Below, one piece after another: positions 29,404 to 38,040 of a stretch of 64,000 nt of DNA. Position numbers and translations under genes: made by a program. The number at the start of each line of letters is the position of its first letter. Positions within the stretch are counted from its first letter, which is position 1. Under the pieces are notes generated by a model that saw nothing but the letters and a program-made list of their open reading frames with translations, was not told the DNA's origin and did no database searches. The stretch is from positions 372,001 through 436,000 of the forward strand of contig JAQTIF010000001.1 in assembly GCA_029433525.1 (NCBI GenBank). The letters run 5' to 3'. This DNA comes from Enterobacteriaceae bacterium ESL0689. Lineage in GTDB: Bacteria > Pseudomonadota > Gammaproteobacteria > Enterobacterales > Enterobacteriaceae.

Positions 29404-29489
29404 CGTTCGCTCTTCTCATAAAAGCATCGGCACACAAATTCTGGGTGCTGCTTCATTTTTTATCCTTTCTCAGCAATAGGATTATATAA

Positions 29490-29957
29490 ATGACAATAAA
29501 TATTGAGACATTGATCCGTTGCTTAGGCCAAACGTATCACGAAATGGTTGATCAGGACATTATACCATATAAAACAAAACCTTCTGGAGAATATGGAGAT
29601 CCTGACCTTAATCTTGATATGGACAAAGAGGGAGTGTTTCTTTCTTTCAAACGAGATGGGATGATCCTTCAGGAAATAACGTTACGAATTCAGCGGGATG
29701 GTATAAAAGGGTGGATTTTCCCTAATGATTTACCTACACCACTCAAAGCAGAAATGTCACGACAGTGGATGCATGACACCTTCGGGGAACCAGATAAAGA
29801 GGCTCCGCCACGTAAGGTAGCAAACAAATCCTTTGGATGGACTGAACGGTATACTATAGAGGATTTTCATATGCCTATAACAATGCAAGTCAGCTATGAT
29901 CTGGACGATATGGTAAAAAAAATAACTTTTCTCCCAACTTCAGCCCTTCGTTGGTAG
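29490..29957 (+). CDS. orphan DUF6392-like immunity protein
   Basis: A 155-aa paralog of the genes at 28936 and 32508, more diverged (LNLDMDKEGVFLSFKRDGMILQ, ending LPTSALRW). The bases just before its ATG, AGGATTATATAA, match the 3' end of the cassette toxin gene (...GGATTATATAA, coding GLYK and stop), so it seems to have lost its toxin by deletion. No cognate toxin is present. Confidence 0.72.
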   Translation: MTINIETLIRCLGQTYHEMVDQDIIPYKTKPSGEYGDPDLNLDMDKEGVFLSFKRDGMILQEITLRIQRDGIKGWIFPNDLPTPLKAEMSRQWMHDTFGEPDKEAPPRKVANKSFGWTERYTIEDFHMPITMQVSYDLDDMVKKITFLPTSALRW

Positions 29958-30030
29958 ATTCCCTTTTCTTAATGTCGATAATATGGGCTGACTCCGAAAC
30001 GTCATATTGATATTCACAGAAGCGGATAAT

Positions 30031-30273
30031 ATGAAAGAAATTAGTGATTATACAGAGGGTGATTTTTTATATTTTTTCCGTAAGTTATTTGATGTCGGTA
30101 GCACTACAGAAGCTGAAGATATCCAAAATATCCTTGAGTTTAAACGGTTGACTGAACATCCTGATGGCTCGGATCTTATTTACTATCCGAGTGAAGATAG
30201 TCCCGAAGGCGTTGTTCAGGAAGTCAAAGAATGGTATCAGGCGAATGGTAAACCGGGCTTTAGAGAGTGTTAG
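30031..30273 (+). CDS. colicin E9/pyocin-type DNase immunity protein (orphan)
   Basis: An 80-aa Im9-family protein: ISDYTEGDFLYFFRKLF, then the family signature LTEHPDGSDLIYYPSEDSPEG and VQEVKEWYQANGKPGFREC. The SDLIYYP helix III region contacts nuclease colicins in relatives. Start ATG 30031 gives the family N-terminus. It is followed not by a toxin but by a fragment of the PAAR-gene core. Confidence 0.85.
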   Translation: MKEISDYTEGDFLYFFRKLFDVGSTTEAEDIQNILEFKRLTEHPDGSDLIYYPSEDSPEGVVQEVKEWYQANGKPGFREC

Positions 30274-30401
30274 AAATGCAGCATTAGTTGCTGAATGTAA
30301 AGCCGCAGAAGAAGAACTCAGCAACTGGCTGAAGAACGTGACCGCAATCGGGTATTGCTACCAGCGGCCCCGGTACCCCTATCGCTGCCGTTGTACTGGG
30401 A
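30274..30401 (+). repeat. out-of-frame fragment of the effector core (junction 1)
   Basis: Directly after the immunity stop, bases matching the charged helix of the PAAR protein (GTAAAGCCGCAGAAGAAG...) run into bases matching its residues 268-284 (AGCGGCCCCGGTACCCC...), with codons 137-267 deleted. A TGA and a phase change separate it from the cassette frame starting at 30402. The same junction recurs at 31519-31641. Confidence 0.75.
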
Positions 30402-31256
30402 ATGATGCCCGGCAGGCTCAATGACGGCGAACAGGACTTTATTGACCGGTTGAGACTGGAGCAGATGCATGAAGCGCCCACACGTGTGCGTTATACATGG
30501 GAAGATGACAGCCACGGTAACCCGGTTCCTCATGGCTGGCATACGCCACCGGGTCAGGATATGGTGCGTGTGCGTAAAATGGCGTGGGACAGCAGCCGAA
30601 AAGCGTATACGTTCACCACAGAGGAAGAGCCGCATATTACCATCATCTGGACGCCAGACAGTTCAGGTGTCAATGTTCCTTTAAATACAGGTAACCGGAA
30701 CCCGGTAAGGATACCCAATCCGGTTGTGGTTGATCCGCTGCTGGAAAATACCCGTATTGGAGCTACAACTACCCCGGCAGCGGAAGAGAAGCATTTTGCG
30801 GATTATATTCTTATTCTGCCAGTATCGAATATTCCGCCGATTTATGTTTATCTACGAAATAATCCTGGACAGGTTACTGGTAAAGGTCAAAAGGTCAGCG
30901 GGATATGGTTGTCGGATGCCAATACCGGTAATGGTTCCCCGATTCCAGGTCAGATAGCAGATAAACTACGAGGCCGAACGTTTGCGAACTTTGACCAGTT
31001 CCGCAAGGCATTTTGGTTAGAGGTTTCAGAAGATCCTGAATTATCAGGACAATTTAAACCTCATAACCAGACTAATGTCCGCAATGGTAATTCACCTTTT
31101 ACACGCGAAGTAGATCGTGCTGGAGGAAGAGAACGCTATGAAATTCATCATATTATTCCAATAAGTAAAGGTGGAGACGTTTATAACGTTGATAATATGG
31201 GAGTAACCACTCCGAAGCGTCATATCGAAATTCATTCAATAAGGCAGGGTAGATAA
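30402..31256 (+). CDS. displaced pyocin-domain + HNH DNase toxin cassette
   Basis: A 284-aa frame without PAAR. Residues 1-110 repeat the S-type pyocin region of the intact effector. After SNIPPIYVYL comes a colicin E9/pyocin S HNH DNase: GKGQKVSGIWLSDANTGNGS, IPGQIADKLRGRTFANFDQF, and the catalytic ERYEIHHIIPISKGGDVY with KRHIEIHS. All the His residues of the HNH motif are present. The core upstream is out of phase, so the domain would need an internal start or recombination into the intact gene. Its Im9-like immunity gene starts two bases later. Confidence 0.82.
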   Translation: MMPGRLNDGEQDFIDRLRLEQMHEAPTRVRYTWEDDSHGNPVPHGWHTPPGQDMVRVRKMAWDSSRKAYTFTTEEEPHITIIWTPDSSGVNVPLNTGNRNPVRIPNPVVVDPLLENTRIGATTTPAAEEKHFADYILILPVSNIPPIYVYLRNNPGQVTGKGQKVSGIWLSDANTGNGSPIPGQIADKLRGRTFANFDQFRKAFWLEVSEDPELSGQFKPHNQTNVRNGNSPFTREVDRAGGRERYEIHHIIPISKGGDVYNVDNMGVTTPKRHIEIHSIRQGR

Positions 31257-31257
31257 T

Positions 31258-31518
31258 ATGAGTGATAAAAAAACATTATCCGACTATTCAGAAAGCGAAT
31301 TTTTAGATTTAGTTCGTAAAATCTGCAGAGCAGAGGGGCCAACAGAAGAGGACGATAATCGCCGAGTCAGGGAGTTCAGGCGACTTGCTGAACATCCATC
31401 AGGCTCCGACCTTATCTTCTACCCAGAGGATGGGAAGGATGACAGCCCCGAAGGTATTGTTCAGGAAGTAAAGCAATGGCGTCAGGTTAATGGTAAACCG
31501 GGCTTTAGAGAGTGTTAG
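31258..31518 (+). CDS. Im9-type immunity protein for the HNH cassette
   Basis: An 86-aa DNase inhibitor: LSDYSESEFLDLVRKIC, LAEHPSGSDLIFYPEDGKDD, SPEGIVQEVKQWRQVNG. It immediately follows the HNH toxin and is the expected cognate partner. Its C-terminus GKPGFREC and the following bases are the same as those of the orphan at 30031, showing that one repeat unit covers both immunity ends and the junction. Confidence 0.88.
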   Translation: MSDKKTLSDYSESEFLDLVRKICRAEGPTEEDDNRRVREFRRLAEHPSGSDLIFYPEDGKDDSPEGIVQEVKQWRQVNGKPGFREC

Positions 31519-31641
31519 AAATGCAGCATTAGTTGCTGAACGTAAGGCCGCAAAAGAAGAAAGAGCAAAACAACTGGCTGAAGAACGTGACCGCAATCAG
31601 GTATTGCTGCCAGCGGCTCCGGTGCCTCCATCGCAGCCGTT
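31519..31641 (+). repeat. out-of-frame fragment of the effector core (junction 2)
   Basis: Same arrangement as junction 1: helix fragment (AACGTAAGGCCGCAAAAGAAG...) joined to AGCGGCTCCGGTGCCTCC with the middle of the core missing. The helix frame runs to a TGA overlapping ATG 31642's neighbourhood rather than into the cassette. Confidence 0.75.
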
Positions 31642-32511
31642 ATGTTGGGAATGATGACCGGCAGGCCGAATGACGGCGAACAGGACTTTATCGATCGGAT
31701 GCGTCTGGAACAGATGCATGAAGCCCCCACACGTGTGCGTTATACATGGGAACAGGATGCTAAAGGTAACCCGGTTCCTCATGGCTGGCACACCCCACCG
31801 GGTCAGGATATGGTGCGTGTACGTAAAATGGCGTGGGACAGTAGCCGAAAGGCATATACGTTCACCACAGAGGAAGAGCCGCGTATCACCATCATCTGGA
31901 CGCCAGAGAGTTCAGGTGTCAATGTTCCTTTAAATACAGGCAACCGGAACCCGGTAAGGATACCGAATCCGGTTATGGTTGATCCGCTGCCGGAAGATAC
32001 CCGTATTGAGGCTACAACCACTCCGGCCCCGGAAGAGAAGCATTTTGCGGATTATATTCTTATTCTGCCATTGCCGAATATTCCGCCGGTTTATATATAC
32101 CTGAGCAAACCACCTGTTGAGTTTTTGGAGGTTGAGCTTTACAGTGATTTTATTCGGCGCTCAAGGCAGGGAAAATATGAGGCAGATCATATGCCATCCA
32201 GAGCGGCTGTTGAAGCATATCTGTCTGAACTATATCCCGAACTTGCACCTAAGGATATAAGTAAACTATCTGATGATGTTGCCTCAATTGTGATTCCTAA
32301 AAAAGTGCATCAACAGATCAGTGAAACCTACGGTGGGCGTAACACATCTACACAAATTGAACTGGACTCAAAAAATCTCAGAGCTGCCCTTGACCGCAAT
32401 CTGGATGCCATTAAACCTGCTTTAAAAGAGCATGGGGCAACAGAAAGCCAGATAGAAGCGGCAAGGTTGAAAATGCATAAGCTAAACAGTGAGATGGGGT
32501 TGTATAAATGA
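31642..32511 (+). CDS. displaced pyocin-domain + DHMPS-type toxin cassette, copy 2
   Basis: A 289-aa frame: pyocin-type region (1-115), boundary PNIPPVYIYL, then the same toxin family as at 28403. The start (LSKPPVEFLEVELYSDFIRR) and end (RNTSTQIELDSKNLRAAL... EMGLYK) of the toxin are nearly identical to copy 1. The middle (SRAAVEAYLSELYPELAPKD versus SKAAVKAYLKAHYPDMTPED) differs. It overlaps the immunity gene by ATGA. No in-frame link to a PAAR domain exists. Confidence 0.75.
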   Translation: MLGMMTGRPNDGEQDFIDRMRLEQMHEAPTRVRYTWEQDAKGNPVPHGWHTPPGQDMVRVRKMAWDSSRKAYTFTTEEEPRITIIWTPESSGVNVPLNTGNRNPVRIPNPVMVDPLPEDTRIEATTTPAPEEKHFADYILILPLPNIPPVYIYLSKPPVEFLEVELYSDFIRRSRQGKYEADHMPSRAAVEAYLSELYPELAPKDISKLSDDVASIVIPKKVHQQISETYGGRNTSTQIELDSKNLRAALDRNLDAIKPALKEHGATESQIEAARLKMHKLNSEMGLYK

Positions 32512-32975
32512 CAGTAAATATTGATGCTTTAATTAATTGTTTAGGGAAAAGCTATCAGGAACTTATTGATTCTGAGTTAATCGTATATAAATCACCTCCG
32601 AAAGGAACTTCAGGTTCTCCTGTTCTTAGTTTGGACATGGGACGTGAGGGCGTATTTTTATCCTTCTGGCGTGACGGGAGAATTTTAAAAGCTATAACAC
32701 TTACTATTCAGGATGATGATATTTCTAATTGGATATTTCCAAACGATCTTCCCGTTCCATTACAAAAAAAAATGACCCGCTCATGGGTTCATGAAAATAT
32801 AGGTGTGCCATTAAGAAGCAGTCCTCCAAAGGTAGTTATGCGGCGAGCTTTTGGCTGGACAGATCTTTATGAAATCCAAAACCGACCAATACCTACAATG
32901 ATGCAGATAAACTATGACATAGCAGATCAAGTCAGGTCTGTGACTTTTCTCCTTGCTTCAGACCTTCGCTGGTAG
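32508..32975 (+). CDS. DUF6392-like immunity protein for cassette copy 2
   Basis: A 155-aa partner of the preceding toxin. The N-terminal half (VYKSPPKGTSGSPVLSLDMG) differs from the 28936 gene, whereas the C-terminal half and the 3' flank (GTTCGCTCTTCTCATAAAAG) are almost the same. This suggests that the N-terminal half carries the specificity matching the variable toxin middle (inference). Confidence 0.75.
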   Translation: MTVNIDALINCLGKSYQELIDSELIVYKSPPKGTSGSPVLSLDMGREGVFLSFWRDGRILKAITLTIQDDDISNWIFPNDLPVPLQKKMTRSWVHENIGVPLRSSPPKVVMRRAFGWTDLYEIQNRPIPTMMQINYDIADQVRSVTFLLASDLRW

Positions 32976-33138
32976 CGTTCGCTCTTCTCATAAAAGCAGC
33001 AGCATACAAATCCTGGGTGCTGCTTCATTTCTTATTCCTGATAAAGATCATGATTATCATCCAGCATCGGAAACAAGTGAGATGGGTATTTCAGGCCTTA
33101 GACAGGCTAAGAAAAAGAGATAGAGAGCAGCAGAAAAA
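32976..33138. other. 3' border of the toxin island
   Basis: Bases 32974-33034 repeat 29402-29462. Bases 33040-33122 can be read as DKDHDYHPASETSEMG followed by ISGLRQAKKKR and a stop, possibly the tail of a lost cassette. No complete gene is present. Confidence 0.4.
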
Positions 33139-33161
33139 AACCCCGCCAGTCAGGCGGGGTT
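33139..33161 (-). terminator. typA terminator
   Basis: AACCCCGCC, loop, GGCGGGGTT followed on the minus strand by a T run. It ends typA and separates it from the toxin island. Confidence 0.85.
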
Positions 33162-33187
33162 CATCGGATAGCGATAAGGAACGAAAA

Positions 33188-35011
33188 TTATTCCTCTTTA
33201 GTACCACGATTCGCGCGGCGGCGATCATTTTCTGTCAGATGACGTTTACGGATACGGATAGAAACCGGTGTGACCTCTACCAGTTCATCGTCATCAATAA
33301 ATTCCAGCGCCTGTTCCAGCGTCATCTTAACCGGCGGAACCAGAACCGTTGCTTCATCCGTACCGGATGCCCGCATATTGGTCAGCTTTTTACCGGTCAG
33401 ACAGTTGACCGTCAGGTCATTAGAGCGGCTGTGAATGCCGATAATCTGGCCTTCATACACTTCAGCGCCATGGCCGAGGAATAACTTGCCGCGATCCTGC
33501 AGGCCAAACAGTGCAAAGGCAACCGCTTTTCCCTGACCGTTAGAAATCAGCACACCATTCTGGCGCTGGCCTATTTCACCTGAACGCACATCGTCATAAT
33601 GACTGAAAGTGGAATACAGCAGACCTGTACCGGAAGTCATGGTCATAAACTCGGAACGAAAACCAATCAGACCACGGCTTGGGATCACATAGTCAAGACG
33701 CACGCGACCTTTGCCATCAGGATGCATATTTTTCAGGTCACCTTTACGCTCGCCCAGCGCCTGCATCACCGATCCCTGATGCTGCTCTTCAACATCCAGC
33801 GTGACATTTTCAAAAGGTTCCTGTTTACGGTCATCTATTTCACGGAAGATAACTTTCGGGCGAGAAACCGCCATTTCGAAACCTTCACGGCGCATGTTTT
33901 CAATCAGGACAGACAAATGCAGTTCACCGCGTCCGGAGACACGAAACGCATCTGCATCTTCCGTTTCTTCAACACGCAGTGCGACGTTGTGTATCAGCTC
34001 TTTTTGCAAACGCTCAAGGATCTGACGGGAAGTGACGTATTTACCCTCTTTGCCACAGAATGGCGAGGTGTTCACACAGAAGAACATGCTGACTGTCGGC
34101 TCGTCTACCGTCAGCGCGGGTAACGCTTCCACCTGTTGTGGATCACAAATTGTGTCGGAGATATTCAGATCGCCCAAACCGGTAATCGCAATGATATCGC
34201 CAGCTTGCGCGACATCGCTATCGATACGTTCCAGCCCGAGGTGGGTCAGCACTTTACCTACCTTACCATTGCGCGTTTTGCCTTCGCTATCGACAATAGT
34301 GACTTGTTGATTGGGCTTAATTTTACCGCGCTTAATGCGACCAATGCCGATAACCCCGACATAGTTATTGTAATCCAGCTGCGAAATCTGCATCTGGAAT
34401 GGGCCATCGAGATCAACATTGGGTGCTGGGACATAATCAACAATCGCCTGATACAGCGGCGTCATGTCTTCTGCCATATTGTCGTGGTCAAGACCCGCGA
34501 TACCGTTCAGCGCAGAAGCGTAAACGATCGGGAAATCCAGCTGTTCATCAGTGGCATCAAGATTCACAAACAGGTCGAATACCTGATCAACAACCCAGTC
34601 CGGACGTGCGCCAGGACGGTCAACTTTATTGATGACCACAATCGGCTTCAGGCCATGGGCAAACGCTTTTTTGGTCACAAAACGGGTTTGTGGCATCGGG
34701 CCATCAAAGGCATCAACCACCAGCAATACCGAGTCAACCATAGACATCACCCGCTCAACTTCACCACCGAAGTCAGCATGCCCAGGGGTATCGACAATAT
34801 TGATACGATAATCATTCCATTTGATGGCAGTATTTTTCGCGAGGATAGTAATTCCACGCTCTTTCTCCAAATCGTTGGAGTCCATCACACGCTCTTGCGT
34901 TTCGGCACGCGCATCAAACGTACCAGATTGTTGTAGCAGCTTATCAACCAGGGTCGTTTTCCCATGGTCAACATGCGCGATGATGGCGATATTACGCAGT
35001 TTTTCGATCAC
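33188..35011 (-). CDS. typA: ribosome-associated translational GTPase BipA/TypA
   Basis: A 607-aa GTPase of the EF-G/LepA class, the E. coli length, which helps 50S assembly at low temperature and stress adaptation. G motifs: [10 protein letters not shown] (near residues 12-21), [12 protein letters not shown] and NKVDRPGA. The BipA-specific C-terminal domain includes [21 protein letters not shown] and ends in [10 protein letters not shown]. Divergent from glnA, as in E. coli. Confidence 0.97.
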   Translation of the reverse strand: MIEKLRNIAIIAHVDHGKTTLVDKLLQQSGTFDARAETQERVMDSNDLEKERGITILAKNTAIKWNDYRINIVDTPGHADFGGEVERVMSMVDSVLLVVDAFDGPMPQTRFVTKKAFAHGLKPIVVINKVDRPGARPDWVVDQVFDLFVNLDATDEQLDFPIVYASALNGIAGLDHDNMAEDMTPLYQAIVDYVPAPNVDLDGPFQMQISQLDYNNYVGVIGIGRIKRGKIKPNQQVTIVDSEGKTRNGKVGKVLTHLGLERIDSDVAQAGDIIAITGLGDLNISDTICDPQQVEALPALTVDEPTVSMFFCVNTSPFCGKEGKYVTSRQILERLQKELIHNVALRVEETEDADAFRVSGRGELHLSVLIENMRREGFEMAVSRPKVIFREIDDRKQEPFENVTLDVEEQHQGSVMQALGERKGDLKNMHPDGKGRVRLDYVIPSRGLIGFRSEFMTMTSGTGLLYSTFSHYDDVRSGEIGQRQNGVLISNGQGKAVAFALFGLQDRGKLFLGHGAEVYEGQIIGIHSRSNDLTVNCLTGKKLTNMRASGTDEATVLVPPVKMTLEQALEFIDDDELVEVTPVSIRIRKRHLTENDRRRANRGTKEE

Positions 35012-35194
35012 AACTTTGCCTCAGGCATTAGAAATAGCGCGCTATTGTACACGTAATAAACGAAGGACTAAACAAGATCGCAAAGAACCGCTGCAAATAA
35101 ACAGCGCGGAGGTTCTCTGGCGGTCATTATGTACGGATGAGAAAAGCATGCCACAAGCAACTTGCACTGAATAAGTGCCTGACACACCCTCAGA

Positions 35195-35211
35195 TGCACC
35201 ATTTTAGTGCA
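35195..35211 (+). promoter_or_regulatory. NtrC-binding site (glnA enhancer)
   Basis: TGCACCATTTTAGTGCA matches the palindromic NtrC consensus (TGCACCAAAATGGTGCA type). A weaker half-site TGCACTATGATAGTCA starts at 35238. They are about 100 and 55 bp upstream of the sigma-54 promoter, as in E. coli glnA. Confidence 0.8.
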
Positions 35212-35296
35212 CACCTTCCCTTCCGGCACAAAAGTTTTGCACTATGATAGTCATATATGGTACGCATGATAGCGCATTTCCGCGATAAATTGAAAG

Positions 35297-35312
35297 TTGG
35301 CACAAATTTCGC
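35297..35312 (+). promoter_or_regulatory. sigma-54 promoter glnAp2
   Basis: TTGGCACAAATTTCGC has the -24 GG and -12 GC elements with correct spacing and is almost identical to E. coli glnAp2 as I recall it. Transcription should start near 35324, upstream of ATG 35395. Confidence 0.88.
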
Positions 35313-35394
35313 TTTAGTTATTGCAGGCGATTATGCCACTTTAAGCAATAAGAATTTTCCACGACAACAAAAAGCAATCAGGGAGAGTTTAAGT

Positions 35395-36804
35395 ATGTCC
35401 GCTGAACACGTTTTGACCATGCTAGACGAGCACGATGTAAAATTTGTCGATTTACGTTTTACCGATACCAAAGGTAAAGAACAGCACGTTACGATCCCTG
35501 CTCATCAGATCAATGCTGATTTCTTTGAAGAAGGTAAAATGTTCGATGGCTCTTCCATCGGCGGCTGGAAAGGTATCAATGAATCTGACATGGTTCTGAT
35601 GCCAGATACAACAACCGCAATGCTCGATCCTTTCTATGAAGAACCGACGCTGATTATTCGCTGCGATATTCTGGAACCCGGTACGTTACAAGGTTATGAC
35701 CGTGATCCTCGCTCTATCGCGAAACGGGCAGAAGAGTATCTGCGTGCTACCGGTTTAGCGGATACCGTTCTGTTCGGGCCTGAACCTGAATTTTTCCTGT
35801 TTGACGATATCCGTTTCGGTTCCTCCATCTCCGGTTCTCATGTTGCTATTGATGATATCGAAGGGGCGTGGAACTCAGATACCAAATATGAAGGCGGCAA
35901 CAAAGGCCACCGACCGGGTGTGAAAGGCGGCTACTTCCCGGTTCCTCCCGTTGACTCTTCTCAGGATATCCGCTCTACCATGTGTATGATTATGGAAGAG
36001 ATGGGACTGGTGGTAGAGGCGCACCATCACGAAGTGGCTACCGCTGGCCAGAATGAAATCGCGACACGTTTCAATACGATGACCAAAAAAGCGGACGAAA
36101 TTCAGATCTATAAATATATCGTGCATAACGTTGCTCACCGCTTTGGTAAAACCGCCACCTTTATGCCTAAGCCGATGTTTGGTGATAATGGTTCGGGTAT
36201 GCACTGCCACATGTCACTCTCAAAGAATGGTGTCAACCTGTTCTCTGGTGATAAATATGCCGGACTCTCTGAGCTGGCACTGTACTATATTGGTGGCGTT
36301 ATCAAACACGCCAAAGCGATCAATGCGCTATCTAACCCAACGACCAACTCCTATAAACGTCTGGTGCCAGGTTATGAAGCCCCGGTTATGCTGGCTTACT
36401 CTGCCCGTAACCGTTCCGCCTCCATCCGTATTCCGGTAGTGACTTCACCAAAAGCCCGCCGTATTGAAGTGCGCTTCCCGGACCCGGCAGCCAACCCTTA
36501 TCTGTGCTTCGCGGCGCTGCTGATGGCGGGACTGGATGGCATTAAAAATAAAATTCATCCTGGCGATGCTATGGACAAAAACCTTTACGATTTACCGCCA
36601 GAAGAGGCGAAAGAGATCCCACAAGTGGCAGGATCGCTGGAAGAAGCCCTGCACGCACTGAATAACGATCGCGAGTTCCTGACCGCCGGTGGTGTATTCA
36701 CCAATGAGACGATTAATGCTTACATCGCTCTGCGTACTGCAGAAAATGATCGGGTACGTATGACGCCCCATCCGGTCGAGTTTGAGCTGTACTATAGCGT
36801 CTGA
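35395..36804 (+). CDS. glnA: glutamine synthetase type I
   Basis: A 469-aa ammonia-assimilating enzyme, the E. coli length, forming a dodecamer. Signatures: [12 protein letters not shown], the ATP-binding [14 protein letters not shown], and the adenylylation site Tyr in [13 protein letters not shown] near residue 397, so GlnE control is expected. GGGAGA before ATG 35395 defines the start. The frame is open back to 35257, but that would include the sigma-54 promoter. First gene of the glnA-glnL-glnG block. Confidence 0.97.
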   Translation: MSAEHVLTMLDEHDVKFVDLRFTDTKGKEQHVTIPAHQINADFFEEGKMFDGSSIGGWKGINESDMVLMPDTTTAMLDPFYEEPTLIIRCDILEPGTLQGYDRDPRSIAKRAEEYLRATGLADTVLFGPEPEFFLFDDIRFGSSISGSHVAIDDIEGAWNSDTKYEGGNKGHRPGVKGGYFPVPPVDSSQDIRSTMCMIMEEMGLVVEAHHHEVATAGQNEIATRFNTMTKKADEIQIYKYIVHNVAHRFGKTATFMPKPMFGDNGSGMHCHMSLSKNGVNLFSGDKYAGLSELALYYIGGVIKHAKAINALSNPTTNSYKRLVPGYEAPVMLAYSARNRSASIRIPVVTSPKARRIEVRFPDPAANPYLCFAALLMAGLDGIKNKIHPGDAMDKNLYDLPPEEAKEIPQVAGSLEEALHALNNDREFLTAGGVFTNETINAYIALRTAENDRVRMTPHPVEFELYYSV

Positions 36805-36855
36805 TTTTGTTGTCAATTGCGGATATCACCGCTTGCTGCGTGAAACTCCGGAAGC

Positions 36856-36897
36856 GTGGAAAATTTCAGCCTGTCTTATCAGATGGGCTTTTTCCAC
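36856..36897 (+). terminator. terminator-like hairpin after glnA
   Basis: GTGGAAAA...CAGCC and GGGCTTTTTCCAC can pair around a loop of about 15 bases. In E. coli a terminator here attenuates read-through into glnLG. Confidence 0.55.
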
Positions 36898-36943
36898 CAG
36901 CATGCTAATTCTGTGCATGGTTTTACTCATAAAAAAGCTATAA

Positions 36944-36960
36944 TGCGCCAAATTAGTGCA
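36944..36960 (+). promoter_or_regulatory. NtrC-binding site at glnL promoter
   Basis: TGCGCCAAATTAGTGCA fits the NtrC palindrome and lies 23 bp upstream of glnL. In E. coli an NtrC site at glnLp represses this internal promoter. Confidence 0.7.
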
Positions 36961-36982
36961 AATTTATTCTGGAGACTGTCAG

Positions 36983-38032
36983 ATGGCAACAGGCACTCAG
37001 CCCGATGCTGGGCAGATCCTTAACGCTTTAATCCATAGCATTTTACTTGTCGATGACGATCTGACCGTACATTATGCCAACCCGGCTGCCCAGCAATTGC
37101 TGGCACAAAGCTCGCGCAAACTCTTTGGGACACCGCTTCCGGAGCTATTAAGTTATTTTTCATTAGATATCAAAATGATGCAGGAAAACCTGCGCGCAGG
37201 GCAGGGATTTACTGATAATGAAGTCACGCTGGTTATCGACGGTCGCTCTCATATTCTGTCACTGAGCGCACAACGACTGCCAGATAACTATATCCTGCTG
37301 GAATTATCACCACTGGATAATCAGCGCCGTCTGAGTCAGGAACAGTTACAACACGCACAGCAAGTGGCTGCACGTGATCTGGTACGCGGCCTGGCACATG
37401 AGATAAAAAACCCATTAGGCGGTCTGCGGGGTGCTGCACAGTTATTAAGTAAAGCGCTCCCTGATCCTGCGCTCCTTGATTATACCAGCGTGATCATCGA
37501 ACAGGCTGATCGCTTGAGAAATCTGGTTGATCGCTTGCTGGGACCTCAGCATCCCGGCGTGCGTATCACTGACAGTATTCATAAAGTGGCTGAGCGGGTT
37601 ATCAAACTGGTGTCGATGGATCTGGCCGATAACGTCAGACTTATCCGTGACTATGATCCCAGCCTGCCAGAGTTAGCACACGATCCTGAGCAAATCGAAC
37701 AGGTGTTATTGAATATTGTACGTAATGCTTTACAGGCGCTGGGGCCAGATGGAGGCGAGATTACATTACGGACACGTACAGCTTTCCAGTTAACGCTATG
37801 CGGTGTGCGTTATCGGCTGGCTGCACGAATTGATGTGGAGGATAACGGCCCCGGTATTCCCCCGCACTTACAGGATACGCTGTTTTATCCTCTGGTGAGT
37901 GGTCATGAAGGCGGCACCGGACTGGGACTTTCCATCGCCCGTAATCTTATTGATCAGCATAACGGTAAAATTGAATTTGCCAGCTGGCCTGGACATACCG
38001 AATTTTCGGTATATCTGCCTATTCGGAAATAG
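36983..38032 (+). CDS. glnL: nitrogen sensor histidine kinase NtrB
   Basis: A 349-aa cytosolic kinase/phosphatase that senses nitrogen through GlnB and acts on NtrC. N-terminal PAS domain ([20 protein letters not shown]), phospho-acceptor His in [16 protein letters not shown] (near residue 139), and ATPase boxes [18 protein letters not shown] and [13 protein letters not shown] 36983 follows GGAGAC and gives the family start [13 protein letters not shown]; the upstream extension to 36956 lacks homology. It is followed 8 bp later by glnG. Confidence 0.96.
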   Translation: MATGTQPDAGQILNALIHSILLVDDDLTVHYANPAAQQLLAQSSRKLFGTPLPELLSYFSLDIKMMQENLRAGQGFTDNEVTLVIDGRSHILSLSAQRLPDNYILLELSPLDNQRRLSQEQLQHAQQVAARDLVRGLAHEIKNPLGGLRGAAQLLSKALPDPALLDYTSVIIEQADRLRNLVDRLLGPQHPGVRITDSIHKVAERVIKLVSMDLADNVRLIRDYDPSLPELAHDPEQIEQVLLNIVRNALQALGPDGGEITLRTRTAFQLTLCGVRYRLAARIDVEDNGPGIPPHLQDTLFYPLVSGHEGGTGLGLSIARNLIDQHNGKIEFASWPGHTEFSVYLPIRK

Positions 38033-38040
38033 AGGTATTT

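Noticed and set aside
25344-33161. Possibility of a prophage or integrative element carrying the toxin island
   Set aside because: No integrase, tRNA attachment site, phage structural or T6SS structural gene is seen between dtd and typA; only the repeat marks the left edge.
33017-33484. 155-aa plus-strand frame across the typA 3' end
   Set aside because: It runs through the typA terminator and antisense to typA. Only the short stretch at 33040-33122 in another frame looks like a possible cassette tail.
35257-35394. In-frame extension that would give a 515-aa GlnA
   Set aside because: The sigma-54 promoter at 35297-35312 lies inside it, so the main transcript starts after the upstream ATG; the SD and family N-terminus place the start at 35395.
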